Assembly: GCA_039545355.1 (NCBI GenBank)
Contig: BCJJ01000065.1
Span: forward strand, 1-38,247
Direction of reading: 5' to 3'
Length of the DNA: 38,247 nucleotides
Source of the DNA: Trichosporon coremiiforme
Lineage: Eukaryota; Basidiomycota; Tremellomycetes; Trichosporonales; Trichosporonaceae
Both the position numbers and the translations under genes were made by a program. Shown piece after piece: positions 20,528 to 30,920 of the stretch (the first letter of the stretch is position 1; each line of letters opens with the position of its first letter). The notes under the pieces are model-generated. The model was given only the letters and a program-made list of their open reading frames with translations, searched no databases and was not told the origin of the DNA.

Positions 20528-21751
20528 CGTCGCGGTGACCTTCTCGGAATGAGATTTCCACGGAAAGGGCCAAGAGTGTGAATGAGGCGGTGACAAGGAA
20601 GGAGAGAAGGCAGAGATGAGTGACAGAAGCGTCAAGAGTGCTTCTGGAAGAGGGCGCTCGCATGGCGGTGACTCAAGCTCTCCACTGGGGAAGCTGCGGT
20701 TAGCGACACGAGGAACACCACCTTCCGAGCACAGCGGACTGCAAGAGTCTGGGTATCCGGGGCTGGCAGGGGAGAAGAAGGTGCCGACTCTTTCACTCCC
20801 GACGAATGGATCGTGCTGGGCGACGACACCGCCTCAATGCCCACGGCAGGACATCAGTGCGCCCCGACGGGGAACTGGCATGATCCACGAAGGCAGATCC
20901 TGCGATCGGCGAGCGTAGAACAGGGTCTGTTGCAGGCTGGCTCCCGCAAGGCGCGCAAGGCTATGCCAGGTGATGAGTCCCTTAATACGAACGAGTAGTC
21001 TGGCGGTGATCGGAGCCTGGAGCCTTCTCAGGGAAAGGGACATCCTCATCCAAGCGTTGAACCGGAGGCAATGTCTTCATACAAACTGCAGCTTGGGGGG
21101 TCAGGGCGCTACATTAGAGCATGGATTAGGCTGGCCAAGTGACTGGCAGATTGTCAAGCAGCGCGAGCCCCATGCCACACGTTATCGTCGGATCGTCGGC
21201 TGTGCAAGTGCCATTGGCAGACACGCCCGAGCTTCTCAGCTTTCATCGTCCCGACGTCATCCGGACCGCGACGATACACTCGCTGAGGACCAGGGGTGCA
21301 TGTCCTTCATACAGATCGCGCAGACAGAATATCGAAGCCACTCGATGAGAAGCAGCTTGCTGTCGTACACTTCCATTTATTGGTCAAGGAACACCTGCTG
21401 AGCTGACTGATCGGGAATCTGCTGCGGATAAACCTGCTGTCAGAGCGTCAGTGTGACCCGGCTACGGGCTGGTTAGTCGTCGCATGGGCAGAAGCGCAGC
21501 ACGGCCCACGTCGACCAGGCCGCTACTCGCATGCCCCGCAGCCTCCGCCTGCACTCTCAAGCGATGATCGGCGATCATCAATCCCTGGACGCTCATCGTT
21601 ATCAGTCGATCCATCACAACGTTGCCAACAGAATCCGACCAGTTTATGCCGTTTGCTGCGATTTCTGCGGATTGGATATACAGAGTGCATGCCGGCCGAC
21701 CAGTCCCAGTAAGTGTACAGAAGGTGAGACCGCCATTCAGATGAAGGCGTC
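20528..21751. other. Intergenic, no gene supported
   Basis: This 1.2-kb region lies between the 5' end of the uncharacterised gene and the 3' end of RPL18. A 143-codon plus-strand frame (20970-21401) begins with ATG but has no family features and mixed codon use. No RNA gene was recognised. Confidence 0.45.
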
Positions 21752-22575
21752 TTACTTGTGGGACGACTTGATCTTGAAGCCGCGCGACTGAATACGTCAG
21801 CACAATCTCCACTGTGGCGGGGTTGATTTCTGGTACTCACAGCACGACGACCACGGGCCATCTCCTGCTTGCGGTGACGGCCAGACTGTCCGACGTACGG
21901 GGCACCGCCCTTCAGAGGGCCGCCGAAGTGAGAGTACGCCTTACGAGCAGTACGCTCGCCGCGAACTTCTGTTAGCATTTTGGACACATCGGAGGTGTTC
22001 TGGAAGAGATTGAGATGTAGAAACGAAAGTGCCACATGATGTGGTGGAGGTGGATCGGCAACGCTAATCCACGCTAGTCACACTGGGCGCACTAGTCCAG
22101 GTGCGCCTTCCCAATTTTCGGCCACCATCGCAACTGCCTCAGACATACACCATGACGCTCATAGGCATACACCTCCAAGAACAACGGGAAGAGGGACTCA
22201 CGGAGAACGGTGTTCGAGCCAGTGGGGGCACGCTGGGCGAGCTGGTCGAGGGTGAGGCACTCGCCACCGGCGGCGAGGATGCGCTCACGGGCAGAGCCGG
22301 AGAAGCGGAGAGCGGCAACAGAGAGCTTGGGGATCTCGGCGAAGCGCTCGTCGTCGAGGACAGAGCCGACGATGACAACGGTCTTGGAGTTGTCAGGGTT
22401 CGAGCCGCGGGTGAGCTTGACGATCTTGGAGAGCGAGACGGGGGCACGGTTGGTCTTGCTCTGGAAGAGACGACGGAGAACGACCTTGTTGAAACGCGAG
22501 TCGGTACGGCGGGCGAGGAAGCGGTAAAGCTTGACCAGGAGAAGGAGGTAGGGGTCCTCCGACTTGGGGGCCTGG

Positions 22576-22619
<44 letters not shown>
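21752..22619 (-). CDS. RPL18: 60S ribosomal protein eL18
   Basis: Three exons (22619-22202, 21965-21841, 21787-21752) give 192 residues, near the family's 186-188. The start [20 protein letters not shown] and [20 protein letters not shown] are diagnostic. The conserved GSNTVLLRG spans intron 1, and the C-terminus is [17 protein letters not shown]. Known role: a structural protein of the large ribosomal subunit. Intron 1 is 236 nt, long for this genome, and ends CTAACAGAAG. Using the final AAG gives the conserved Leu-Leu-Arg-Gly, while the CAG three bases earlier would give Leu-Gln-Val-Arg. I chose the AAG. I looked for C/D-box snoRNA signatures in the intron and saw no good C box. Intron 2 (53 nt) is standard. 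Confidence 0.95.
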
Positions 22620-23631
22620 CTTGCCTGCGTATCAGCACCAAGCTCCCAAATCCAAAATCATAATTTCGAAGTCCGACGGCAGTTCCAGCAGCATTTCGAC
22701 AGCGATTCGGCGCGCACAGACGACATATCCACACGCTCTCAACGCCCACACCGTCCATTCCGTCGACCCAGTCCATCTGCACGTCCTCCATCATGTCGTG
22801 TGTCGCACAACTTCCGCCTCCAAAATCTTCCCAAACACTTCCATCTCGTCCAACAGTCGTCTGTGATATCGGTCGAACGTTCATCCCGCGGATGCCGTCG
22901 TGTCGGGTTCGTGATGCCGGGTCGATGCCGCTCGTACTGCCGTCGTCGTCGCTGATACCCACCTTTTTAGATCTACTTGCTGTCCGACGATGTACCAACT
23001 CGAAGTTCAGTCTTGCCCGTGGCCACACCAGAACGAGCGCTCCAGATTCAGGGCGGATCGGCGATAAGTCTGGCCCCTCTAGGGTCAAATGTGGCACTCT
23101 CGCGAGTCTCCACTGAGCGCTAAAATCCGACAGCAGCGCCCTCAACCACGCGACAGCCAAAAAAGCTTCCGCTACAAGACAAGCCACGCGATCGTCCGTG
23201 CCTGGCAATGTCGTTCCTGAAATGCGTTCCTGTTTCGACGGCTGGCGTAAGTCACTTTCGGAAACAACCCCAAGCGTCCTAGCACCAAAAGCATCCCGCC
23301 CGCCGTGATACGCTGGCCACCATCGACGGCCCGTGCATCGACGCCAGCGACGAGCTTTCAGAACAAAGGACATTGCGACAATGGGACACCGTGCGCTAGC
23401 AAGTCCAGGAGCGGGAAACACGCCTGGTGGGCATGGTTCCGACCACCTTTGACGCGACTGACTTGTTTTCATGAAAACAACGTTGCCGTTCCCACTGCAC
23501 AGCACAAACAAACCCATCCCGTCGTCACCACCCAACCTTACCCTCGGTGCACATTAAATAAACATCCTTCGTGTGACAAGTACCTCATAATCAACATCAT
23601 CACATCGGTGACTGCACCAACTACTTCCAAC
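22620..23631. promoter_or_regulatory. Divergent promoter region of RPL18 and the kelch gene
   Basis: This 1.0-kb region should hold both promoters. A TATA-like TAAATAAA lies at 23555-23562, about 75 bp before the kelch ATG. A long minus-strand frame covers the region, but it is continuous with a shadow of RPL18 and has no family content, so no gene is called. Confidence 0.45.
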
Positions 23632-26600
23632 ATGCCCTCGAGGGCACTCCTCATGCTGGCCATGCTTAGAATGGCGGCAGCGGCGGACCCGCCTCCACGG
23701 TGAGCAGCATCATTGCTTCAACGTGTCAGGGCCAGAGCTGACATTGTACCAGGTGGGGTGCTGCAGTTGCCGTTGTGCCGTCTCCACCGACATTAGTCGT
23801 CCAAGGCGGCAAGGTCCAGAGCGAGGGCCAAACGTACAACTCTGCACCGAACTCGGCAGATACATACATGGTTCCACTCAACGACAGCTTCCCAGCGAAC
23901 AACCCACCGTACCAGAAGTTGTCGCCAAGAACACCAGGGCCGGCGTACAGCTGGCACTGTTTGGCGCCTCTGTACACTACTGATGACAAGTGGACTATGC
24001 TGTCCTTTGGCGGCGACAGTGGGTGGTCTGAGACGCGGCCCGGAGGAGAGGACTCTGCGTGGCTCGTCAACGTCAATCCTAACGACGGTTTCATCGACTT
24101 TGACCACAAGCCTGCTGGCTGGGCAAAGGAGCCGTCACGCCGAAAGGAGCACAGCTGTGCTGCGCCCGCTGGTGGAGGCAAGGTCTACATCACTGGCGGA
24201 CAGGCAGACGACGGCTCCACGGACCACAACGAAACGTGGGTATTCGACCCCGATCCGATGCAGTTCTCGCAGCTGCCAAGCCTTCCAAGCAAGCTCTACG
24301 GTCATTCCTCCGTCCTACTGGATAACGGCACTTTACTCGTTCTCGGCGGCGTCGATGCCGAGTCTCAGGAGCTGAACCCTCTCAACACCATCCAAGCATT
24401 CGATACCACCGCCCAGCAACCGCAGTGGAACTCGGTCAATATCCCCGGCGACGTCCCGGGCGGACGCCGCAGTGCCAGCGCTACTCTGATCAGTGGAGAT
24501 AACGTCTTACTGTTCGGAGGTGCCAATGAGAACCGCAGCACTGTGTTCGGCGATGCTTGGGTCTTCAATCCGGCCACCCTGCGCTGGGACATGGTCATGA
24601 ACGATGAGAACGGTCCCGGTGCACGTTACGATGCCGCCGTCGCGTACGTCGGCAACGGTCAAGTCACCATTATGGGCGGTGAGTACTGAAGTGGCTCGGC
24701 GAAGCTGACAACAGGTTACAGTGCCGACGGTCCGGCATCTGGCGACTTCCATGTCCTCAACGTGATCACGGCTGGATCCAGCGCAAGTGGAGGAGGAGGC
24801 GCAGGGGGCGCAGGTGGAGGAGGAGCTGAAGGAGGTGCATCGGGAACTGCCGCTGCAGTTTCGAGCTACTTCCCCGGTGGCCAGGGAGCCAGCGGCTCCG
24901 CCGGAGCTGGTCAAGGAGGACAGACAGCAACTGGCGTTGCCGGCTCGACGCAGACTGGAGCTCTTCCCGCAGCAACGCAAGCCTCCTCATTCACGACTGG
25001 CAGCGGCGGTCAAATCGCGACCTCGATCAACACTCGCCCCAAGCCCGGCGAGACGAGCAAGCCGACGCCTCATCCTCAAGCCAACGCCTCTTCTTCGAAC
25101 GCTGGCCGCAACGCAGCCATCATCGGCAGTATCGTCGGATGCGCCTGTCTCGTCTTCCTTGCGCTGATCCTATTCTTCTGGTGCAGGCGCCGCAAGCGCG
25201 ACGAGAAGTATCAGAAGGAAGTGGCCCAGCGACGTCTCAGGAAAGAGGGCGATGCAGAGGCATGGGCCGCGCACACTACCCCTCCGTCGTCCCCCCAGGG
25301 CCGCTTCGCGGGTATGGCTGCGCTCGGAGCTGGTGCCGGTGCGGTCGCGGCAACACTGCGCAAGATCTCCGGTGGTCGCAACCCAGAGTACCAAGCTGTG
25401 TCCACGGACGAGCCCTCGGGTGGCACTGGAATCGCTCCCAAGCGGCGCTCCACGCGCTACGTTGGGGAGAAGATGCGGCTAGTGGGTCATAGTGAGGGCC
25501 ACGACCCGTTCTCTGACACCTACTCTGAGGAGCTGCCGTTTGAGGGCAACTCGACAGCCCAGACGTCCGCCTTTGGTCCCGGGATTGCCAGTACTGCGGT
25601 CGGCATGCGCCAACGCCAGGTCTCGAACGAGCACAGCCCGATCCAGGAGGAGGACGAGGAGATTCCCATCGGCGGCCGATGGGCGACCGCGAATCTGATC
25701 CTCAACGACTCAAACTCAGACTCGACGCCTGCGCCCACGAGCCCGACACGCATGTCGCGCGCCTCCTTCATGGCGAGCGAGGACGACTTCAACCTTCTCG
25801 CACCCATCCCGCGCCGACCACTGACGGAGGGCGCACTTTTGGCCGAGGTTCCGAGTCGCGGAAGCGGCGTCAGCGGGGCAAGCACGAGCGGCACTAGCAT
25901 GGCCGATCTCGCGAACGCCAGCGTCGAGCAAGGGAATAGGGTTCCTCTCCAGAGCGACGCGCCGATGCTGTGGGACATGGCGAACAAGGCCCCTGTGCCC
26001 GGCAACCAAACCGACTTCACGCCGTTCTCGCCGACCATGTCGGACCTGTCGGGCTCTGACCTCGTACCGCCCGCCATGCTGCTGCGTCTAGCGGACCACA
26101 GCGGGTCCGAGTCGAGCAGCGTCAATTCGAAACACCGCATGGTCGCGCGCGCGATCGCTGAGCCGCGCGGTATCGGCAGCGAGCACGGCGAGATCGACGA
26201 GACCTCGTTCCGCGATAGCAGGAGCAGCCATGCCTCTGCCGGTCTCGATGGCCAATACGGTGCAACGAGCCGACACACCTTCGGGAGCATGGAGCCCAAG
26301 TCGCCCTACTACTTCCCGGATGAGGATGATCCCGATGCGACACCAGTCGCGCGGCACGTAGAGCGTTTCGGCAGCGAGATGGGGCTAAGCGACCTCATCC
26401 CCGATTTCGGGAGCACGCCCTCATCGCTGGTCCGGCTGAATGTGCCGAGCGTGCTGGAGCGGGGCGGCTCAGACTCGAGCGGGACGTATAGCGCGTCGAC
26501 GTGGGGCTCTAACGTCGCCTCCAACGTCGGATCGAGCTTCTCGGGCAAGTCAGGCAATTCCACCGCTGGAACGTGGGCCACGGCCGCGAGCGAGGTACGC

Positions 26601-27794
26601 GATGACTCGAGCGACGTCGGCGGCAGCGAGGTCAGCGGAAGCGAGGTCTCCACTGCCTCGACGGTGGGCACATGGACGACGGCCCCACCCCAAGCTCCCC
26701 CGGAGCTGGAGGAGGAACTCGCCGCCCTCCGCGACGCGACACCAGTCGCGACACCCCGCCTCAGCCGCGTCGACACGAACCCCGACCTAGCGTGCGTCGC
26801 CACGCCGCGCGTAGTCTCGAGCGCGACCATCGTCCCTCCCGCGGGACTGGGCGTACGCAACGTCAGTCTCGGTGACTCGCCAAACAGCAACCTGCATCGC
26901 TCCGGCAGCAGCTCCTCCACCATGGCGGTGGTCGGCGCCCAGCCATCGGCTCGTGAACGCGCCCTCAATCGGTCGCTGGAGGGTATCGACCCACCTCAGG
27001 GACTGGGGGAATTCAAGTCCCCTCCGCCCTCGCTCGCCCCATCCCTCCCCCCAAGTCCGAGGGAGATGCAGCCCTGGCCCGAGACAGAGTTCGCGCCGAC
27101 GTGCCGTCCCTCCCCGAGCGCCAGCATCTTCACAGTGCCCACGTTCCCCGATGCGCCTGATCCGTTCCAGGACCCGCCCTCGGGCGGTGCCAGTCTCGCC
27201 ACCGGCACTCCGGGGGTCGGCCCCACCTCGGCCGGAACAGCTATTGGCGCCGCAGTCCCTGTCGCCGTTACTGCCGGCGGCACGGTTCCTCTCGGCGGCA
27301 CAGAGGGCGTAGAGAGCGACGTGAGCGATGCGGTGGAGAATCTCGCGTCGCCCGTCCTCTCCCCCGCGCCTAGTCCGAAGCCACAACGCACACTGGCCGG
27401 CATGGCCGGACTCGGCGGCGGATTGAACATTGCCGGACGGGGAATGGGCCGCCTCCGGCCAGTCCGCGAGGCGATTGACAGTATCAATAGGCGCGGGGCA
27501 GGGTTACCCTCCCGTTTCGCTTCGGGGGGTAGTAGGGACTTTACGCCAACGCCGCCGAAGAATAAGGACAAGGCGGGCTCGCCTGTCGTCGCCTCGCCCG
27601 CCAAGCCTGAGTCCAAGCCGGAGAGTAAGGAAAAGGAAAAAGGAAAGGAGAGAGAGGAGACAGCCTCGCCGCTGCTTAAGAAGCAGACGAGCGAATTCCA
27701 CCTCCGCCCGACGCACCGCTACGCCTCGCCTGCTAGCTTTAGGACGGCTACGGAGTCGACCTCCCACCACTCCAGCTCTCATTCGGAAGACTAG
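23632..27794 (+). CDS. Single-pass membrane protein: kelch-type beta-propeller ectodomain and very long cytoplasmic tail
   Basis: Three exons (23632-23699, 23753-24678, 24715-27794; introns 53 and 36 nt) give 1357 residues. The N-terminus MPSRALLMLAMLRMAAAA is a likely signal peptide. Residues about 35-330 form kelch/galactose-oxidase-like blades, with repeated Gly-Gly followed by a spaced Tyr/Trp, as in KVYITGG, LLVLGGVD, VLLFGGANEN and VTIMGG. Possible N-glycosylation sites occur in HNETW, DNGTL, ENRST and ANASS. A Gly/Ser/Ala/Thr-rich stalk (about 345-460) leads to one membrane helix at about 465-488 (AAIIGSIVGC...LILFFWC), followed by RRRKRDEK. Residues 489-1357 are Ser/Pro/Thr-rich and predicted disordered. 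The layout suggests a cell-surface adhesion or sensor protein; that is inference. Ligand and partners are unknown. It is convergent with the Atos-like gene. Confidence 0.88.
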
Positions 27795-28123
27795 TTGACT
27801 GTATGTCCTCGTTTTCCGAGTACCCGACGAGTCGCGATGAGAAGGGAAAAGAAATCAGCAGCCTGACTCTAAGATCCCCATTCGAATCTGTACTAAGTTT
27901 CTAAATTGTACGAGAGCCAGAGAAAGAGAAGGAAGAGTTTCATTGTGCACCCACCCAACATCGATACATAGTTGCCATTTTCCATCTTGTGATATACATA
28001 CAAACACCCCCAATGTGACATGCATGACTATTCTCTGTGCAAGTACATTGTGGCATACTGGTGATACAGACAGGCTCTAAGCTTAGTGTAGCAGTTACAG
28101 TTGAAGGAAGAGAGGTCGCCGCG
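27795..28123. other. Convergent intergenic region
   Basis: An AT-rich 329-bp spacer lies between two gene ends, consistent with 3'UTRs and polyadenylation sites. Nothing else is seen. Confidence 0.6.
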
Positions 28124-29645
28124 CTATTGCAGCGTGGTCGAGCGGAGGAGCTCGCTGAGCTCTCTGTCGATTGCGCTCGTCCTTCTGCGCGGTGAGAGGG
28201 GCGGCGTCGCGCCCCGCTCGAGTTCGGCGAGTTCGAGCCGGCTCCTCCTCGGCGTCTGCGGCTCGGCAGACGCCGTCGAGGATGGCGGGACGGGGGACGC
28301 GGCGCGCAGAGCCGAGAGGAGGGAGGGCTGTGCTCTGGGTGGAGTCGGACTCGTCGGCCGCGCGGGGGGCGGGGCGAATCCCTCCAGACGCGTCGGCATG
28401 CGGCGTAGCCTTGGCCGAGGGTCTTCTGTCGCTTTCCGCTCTTGCTCCGCGCGCTCCGCTCGTTCCGCTTCGCGGCGGTGTTCCCACTCGCTCCGGATCG
28501 CGGCCCACGACTCGATCGTCTGACCCAGGCTCTGGCGCGGGGACCCGAGCGACGTCGCCTCGGGGGACTGGGCGGCGTAGATTGACCGCCGGCGGGGTGG
28601 GGAGTCGATCGGGCTGCTTGCGAAGGAGCTCGCGAAGGAGCGCCGGCGTTCGGCTGGGCTGGAAGCGAGCAGACTCCGGCGGCGCACGGCTTCGGGGGAC
28701 GATTCGCGGCGGCGGCGCCGTTCGGGCGGGACGACCTCGTCGTGTCGCTCGACTCGGGATTCGCCTTCGTCCCACCCCGGTCCGGCTGCGAAGACGAGCT
28801 TCACACTGCGGGAGAGGTGGTACTGCCTCTTCCTTTCCTGGCGGGTGCACACGAATTGGAGCTGGACGGCGAAGCGGAGCGACTCGGCGCGTCCGGAGTT
28901 TGGCGAAGTTGGGGAGGGGCGGGAGACGTAGGTGCGTTCCCGGGCTAGGAGGCGGCCGCCGACGGGTACCGCTGTCAAGTCGTAGGGCACGATGAACGCC
29001 TTCACTGCCGCCTTGGGGGTTTTGATCAGGAGCTGCAGCTGTCCCACCGGTGGGACGCGGTAGCCCGGATAGCTTGGCGGCAACTCGGCTGCGTCCAGCA
29101 AGGGTGTCCGGGGTGAGTACCCGCCCGGACTCGGACTAGGGCTCTGCGGCTCGGCAGCAGCATAGGTCTCGAAGAAGTGCCGCTCAATGTCGACGTCGCC
29201 GACCCAGGGACTCTGGCGCTCGCCGAGATCGTAGCACTGCGCCGCAAAGGGGAGAGTGAGGGCTTTCGGGGCGCGAATCTCGGGGTCGCACTTCCCTATC
29301 CCGACGGCCTTCAGGTGCAGCTCAAAGTTGGTGTTGGCGTGCGGCGCCGCGGACATGCGCGAGTGCAGCAGGCTCAGCGGGTACGATCCCAACAAAGGAT
29401 GTGAGCGCGATAACGACGTTTCGGGGTCCGAAACGAGCGATGTTGCGGACACTTCGCTGGGCGATCGGGCATGCGCACCCCGTGCTCGAGCGGGGATCGG
29501 CTTCGCGGGCTTGCTCTGACCGAGCGGCGACGGGCGCAGCGGTGAGCCTGGTGTCAGCTAAATTGTCCGGGATCCACAGCTGGGGTGCCGAGGTTGAGGT
29601 GGACTCACTGGCATGTACGTGTACGGGAGACAGGGATATCGTCAT
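28124..29645 (-). CDS. Atos/FAM214-type conserved protein
   Basis: Two exons (29645-29609 and 29547-28124) give 486 residues. The first exon encodes MTISLSPVHVHA and the 61-nt intron has GTGAGT and GCTGACACCAG. The large frame on its own lacks an ATG at its left end, so the first exon is needed. Conserved family blocks are LLGSYPLSLLHSRMS, the LTLPFAAQCYDLG and SPWVGDVDIERHFFE segments, and SYPGYRVPPVGQLQLLIKTP. AVKAFIVPYDLTAVP, RERTYVS and QYHLSRSVKLVF follow. These match the two domains of the Atos family (one long annotated as a chromosome-segregation domain). Residues about 230-486 are Arg/Ser/Glu-rich and poorly conserved. Animal Atos proteins act in the nucleus as regulators of transcription in migrating cells; fungal function is not established to my knowledge. 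Confidence 0.85.
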
Positions 29646-30920
29646 GACTGGTTCTTATCGGGTGGCAAAAGGCTGGTTAAGGTAGCTCAAGAATAGGTGT
29701 CGGAGGTGTGTTCGCTGTGAGAGGTATACGCTGCGGCCATTGTGATGTGGTGGTGGTGAAGAGGGAAGAGTCAAGATGCTCGAACGAGGCGTTGCGATGG
29801 GAGTGTTGGGATGCAGGGTAAGAGCAGGATGGTTTGAGTCAGACGGCGGTCAGGAGATGCTACTTTGGCGTGGGTCGGTTAGCTGGCTCCAAGATAGCCC
29901 CGGTGGATCGTGGACGCCATCTCAGGCACAGGAATCTCGCAGGCAGGTGTTCTAATCGACTCGAACCCTCAGGCTACGTCACTCTCACTCTCACTTCGCC
30001 TTTCGCCTGCCCTGCTCCTATGCATGCAGCCACATCTTCGTCTGACTCCACCAAGCGGAACGGCCCAGAATTCTTGAGTTCCTCTCTGTTAATTTCGGAG
30101 GCATATAGAGTCAAAAGTGGAGCATTGATCTAGCTTCGAGCACAGAGCACCCCATGCTCGCGATCGATTAGCGAACTTGCGCCAACCAAGCAAGCGAACC
30201 GTCCTCTTCTCAATTCGCCCGCTGCGCTACGCAGCCCGTCTCTCGACGACCAGGGTATAACTCGCCCCAACTACAGTTCCACTCCGTCCCCGCATCATCA
30301 CTCTCCGCTCGTAACGTGACTTCGTGAATTCCGTTGCGAGACTGCACATCAAGCTCTCCGCTGGGTTTCAGCAACGGAGCAGCGGAACCACTTTTGCCCG
30401 CAATCACTGCCGACTTGCCCGCTGACTCCACTCTGATCTCGCGCGTCAACACAAGCTGAGCACACATCGCCGCAATGCAGCACAATCATCGCATCGAAGC
30501 ATAAAGCCCACAATCACATCCAAGCTGTACACGCTATACTGACGTTCACTGACCACATCCTCGCAGCCCACGAATCGAACCTTCTTCTCCTCCGCTAGTC
30601 GATGGCTGATGCGCTACTTATCTCCTACCTAGGCTCTGACCTTTGCGTCGAGATGTACGGCGTCTCGACCCCGACGCTGACGACAGCGTCATCGATGGCG
30701 GTGTTCTCGAGCCCGCCGTCGGCGTCGGCGTAGTCGCCATGCTCGCCACCTCTCTGACGTATGCCTCGTCATTATCGTCCGCGCTGCCTAGCAGATAGCA
30801 CAGAGGAAGAGGCAGATGGTCAGTAACCCCTCTCGCATCTGCCACTCGAGCATGAAGAATGAAAAACAAAGTGCATATTAGCGCCCAGAGCAAAATTGTC
30901 CATGCTAGAAGTGTCTGTGA
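29646..30920. other. Intergenic region upstream of the Atos-like gene
   Basis: This 1.3-kb region lies between the Atos-like start and the peroxygenase stop. Several short segments on both strands near 30620-30780 have protein-like codon choice but are interrupted by stops, and I could not assemble a convincing gene. A weak candidate frame is listed separately at 30210-30485. Confidence 0.4.
30210..30485 (-). CDS. Doubtful 91-codon open frame
   Basis: The frame starts at an ATG at 30485 and runs to a stop at 30210. It has fairly balanced composition (KSAVIAGKSGSAAPLLKPSG, then TEWNCSWGELYPG), more protein-like than most shadow frames nearby. No family is recognised, no flanking splice pattern is clear, and codon use is less biased than in neighbouring genes. 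It could be a small protein, an exon of a larger gene or chance. Confidence 0.2.
   Translation of the reverse strand: MCCIAAMCAQLVLTREIRVESAGKSAVIAGKSGSAAPLLKPSGELDVQSRNGIHEVTLRAESDDAGTEWNCSWGELYPGRRETGCVAQRAN

Noticed and set aside
22393..23535. 380-codon minus-strand frame upstream of and overlapping RPL18
   Set aside because: It runs into RPL18 in another frame and has no recognisable domain or splice pattern. It appears to be a chance opening in GC-rich DNA.
30618..30893. 91-codon frame with a hydrophobic start just after the peroxygenase stop
   Set aside because: It lies in the probable 3'UTR, turns into a low-complexity Thr/Pro/Ser/Arg string and competes with equally good frames on both strands.
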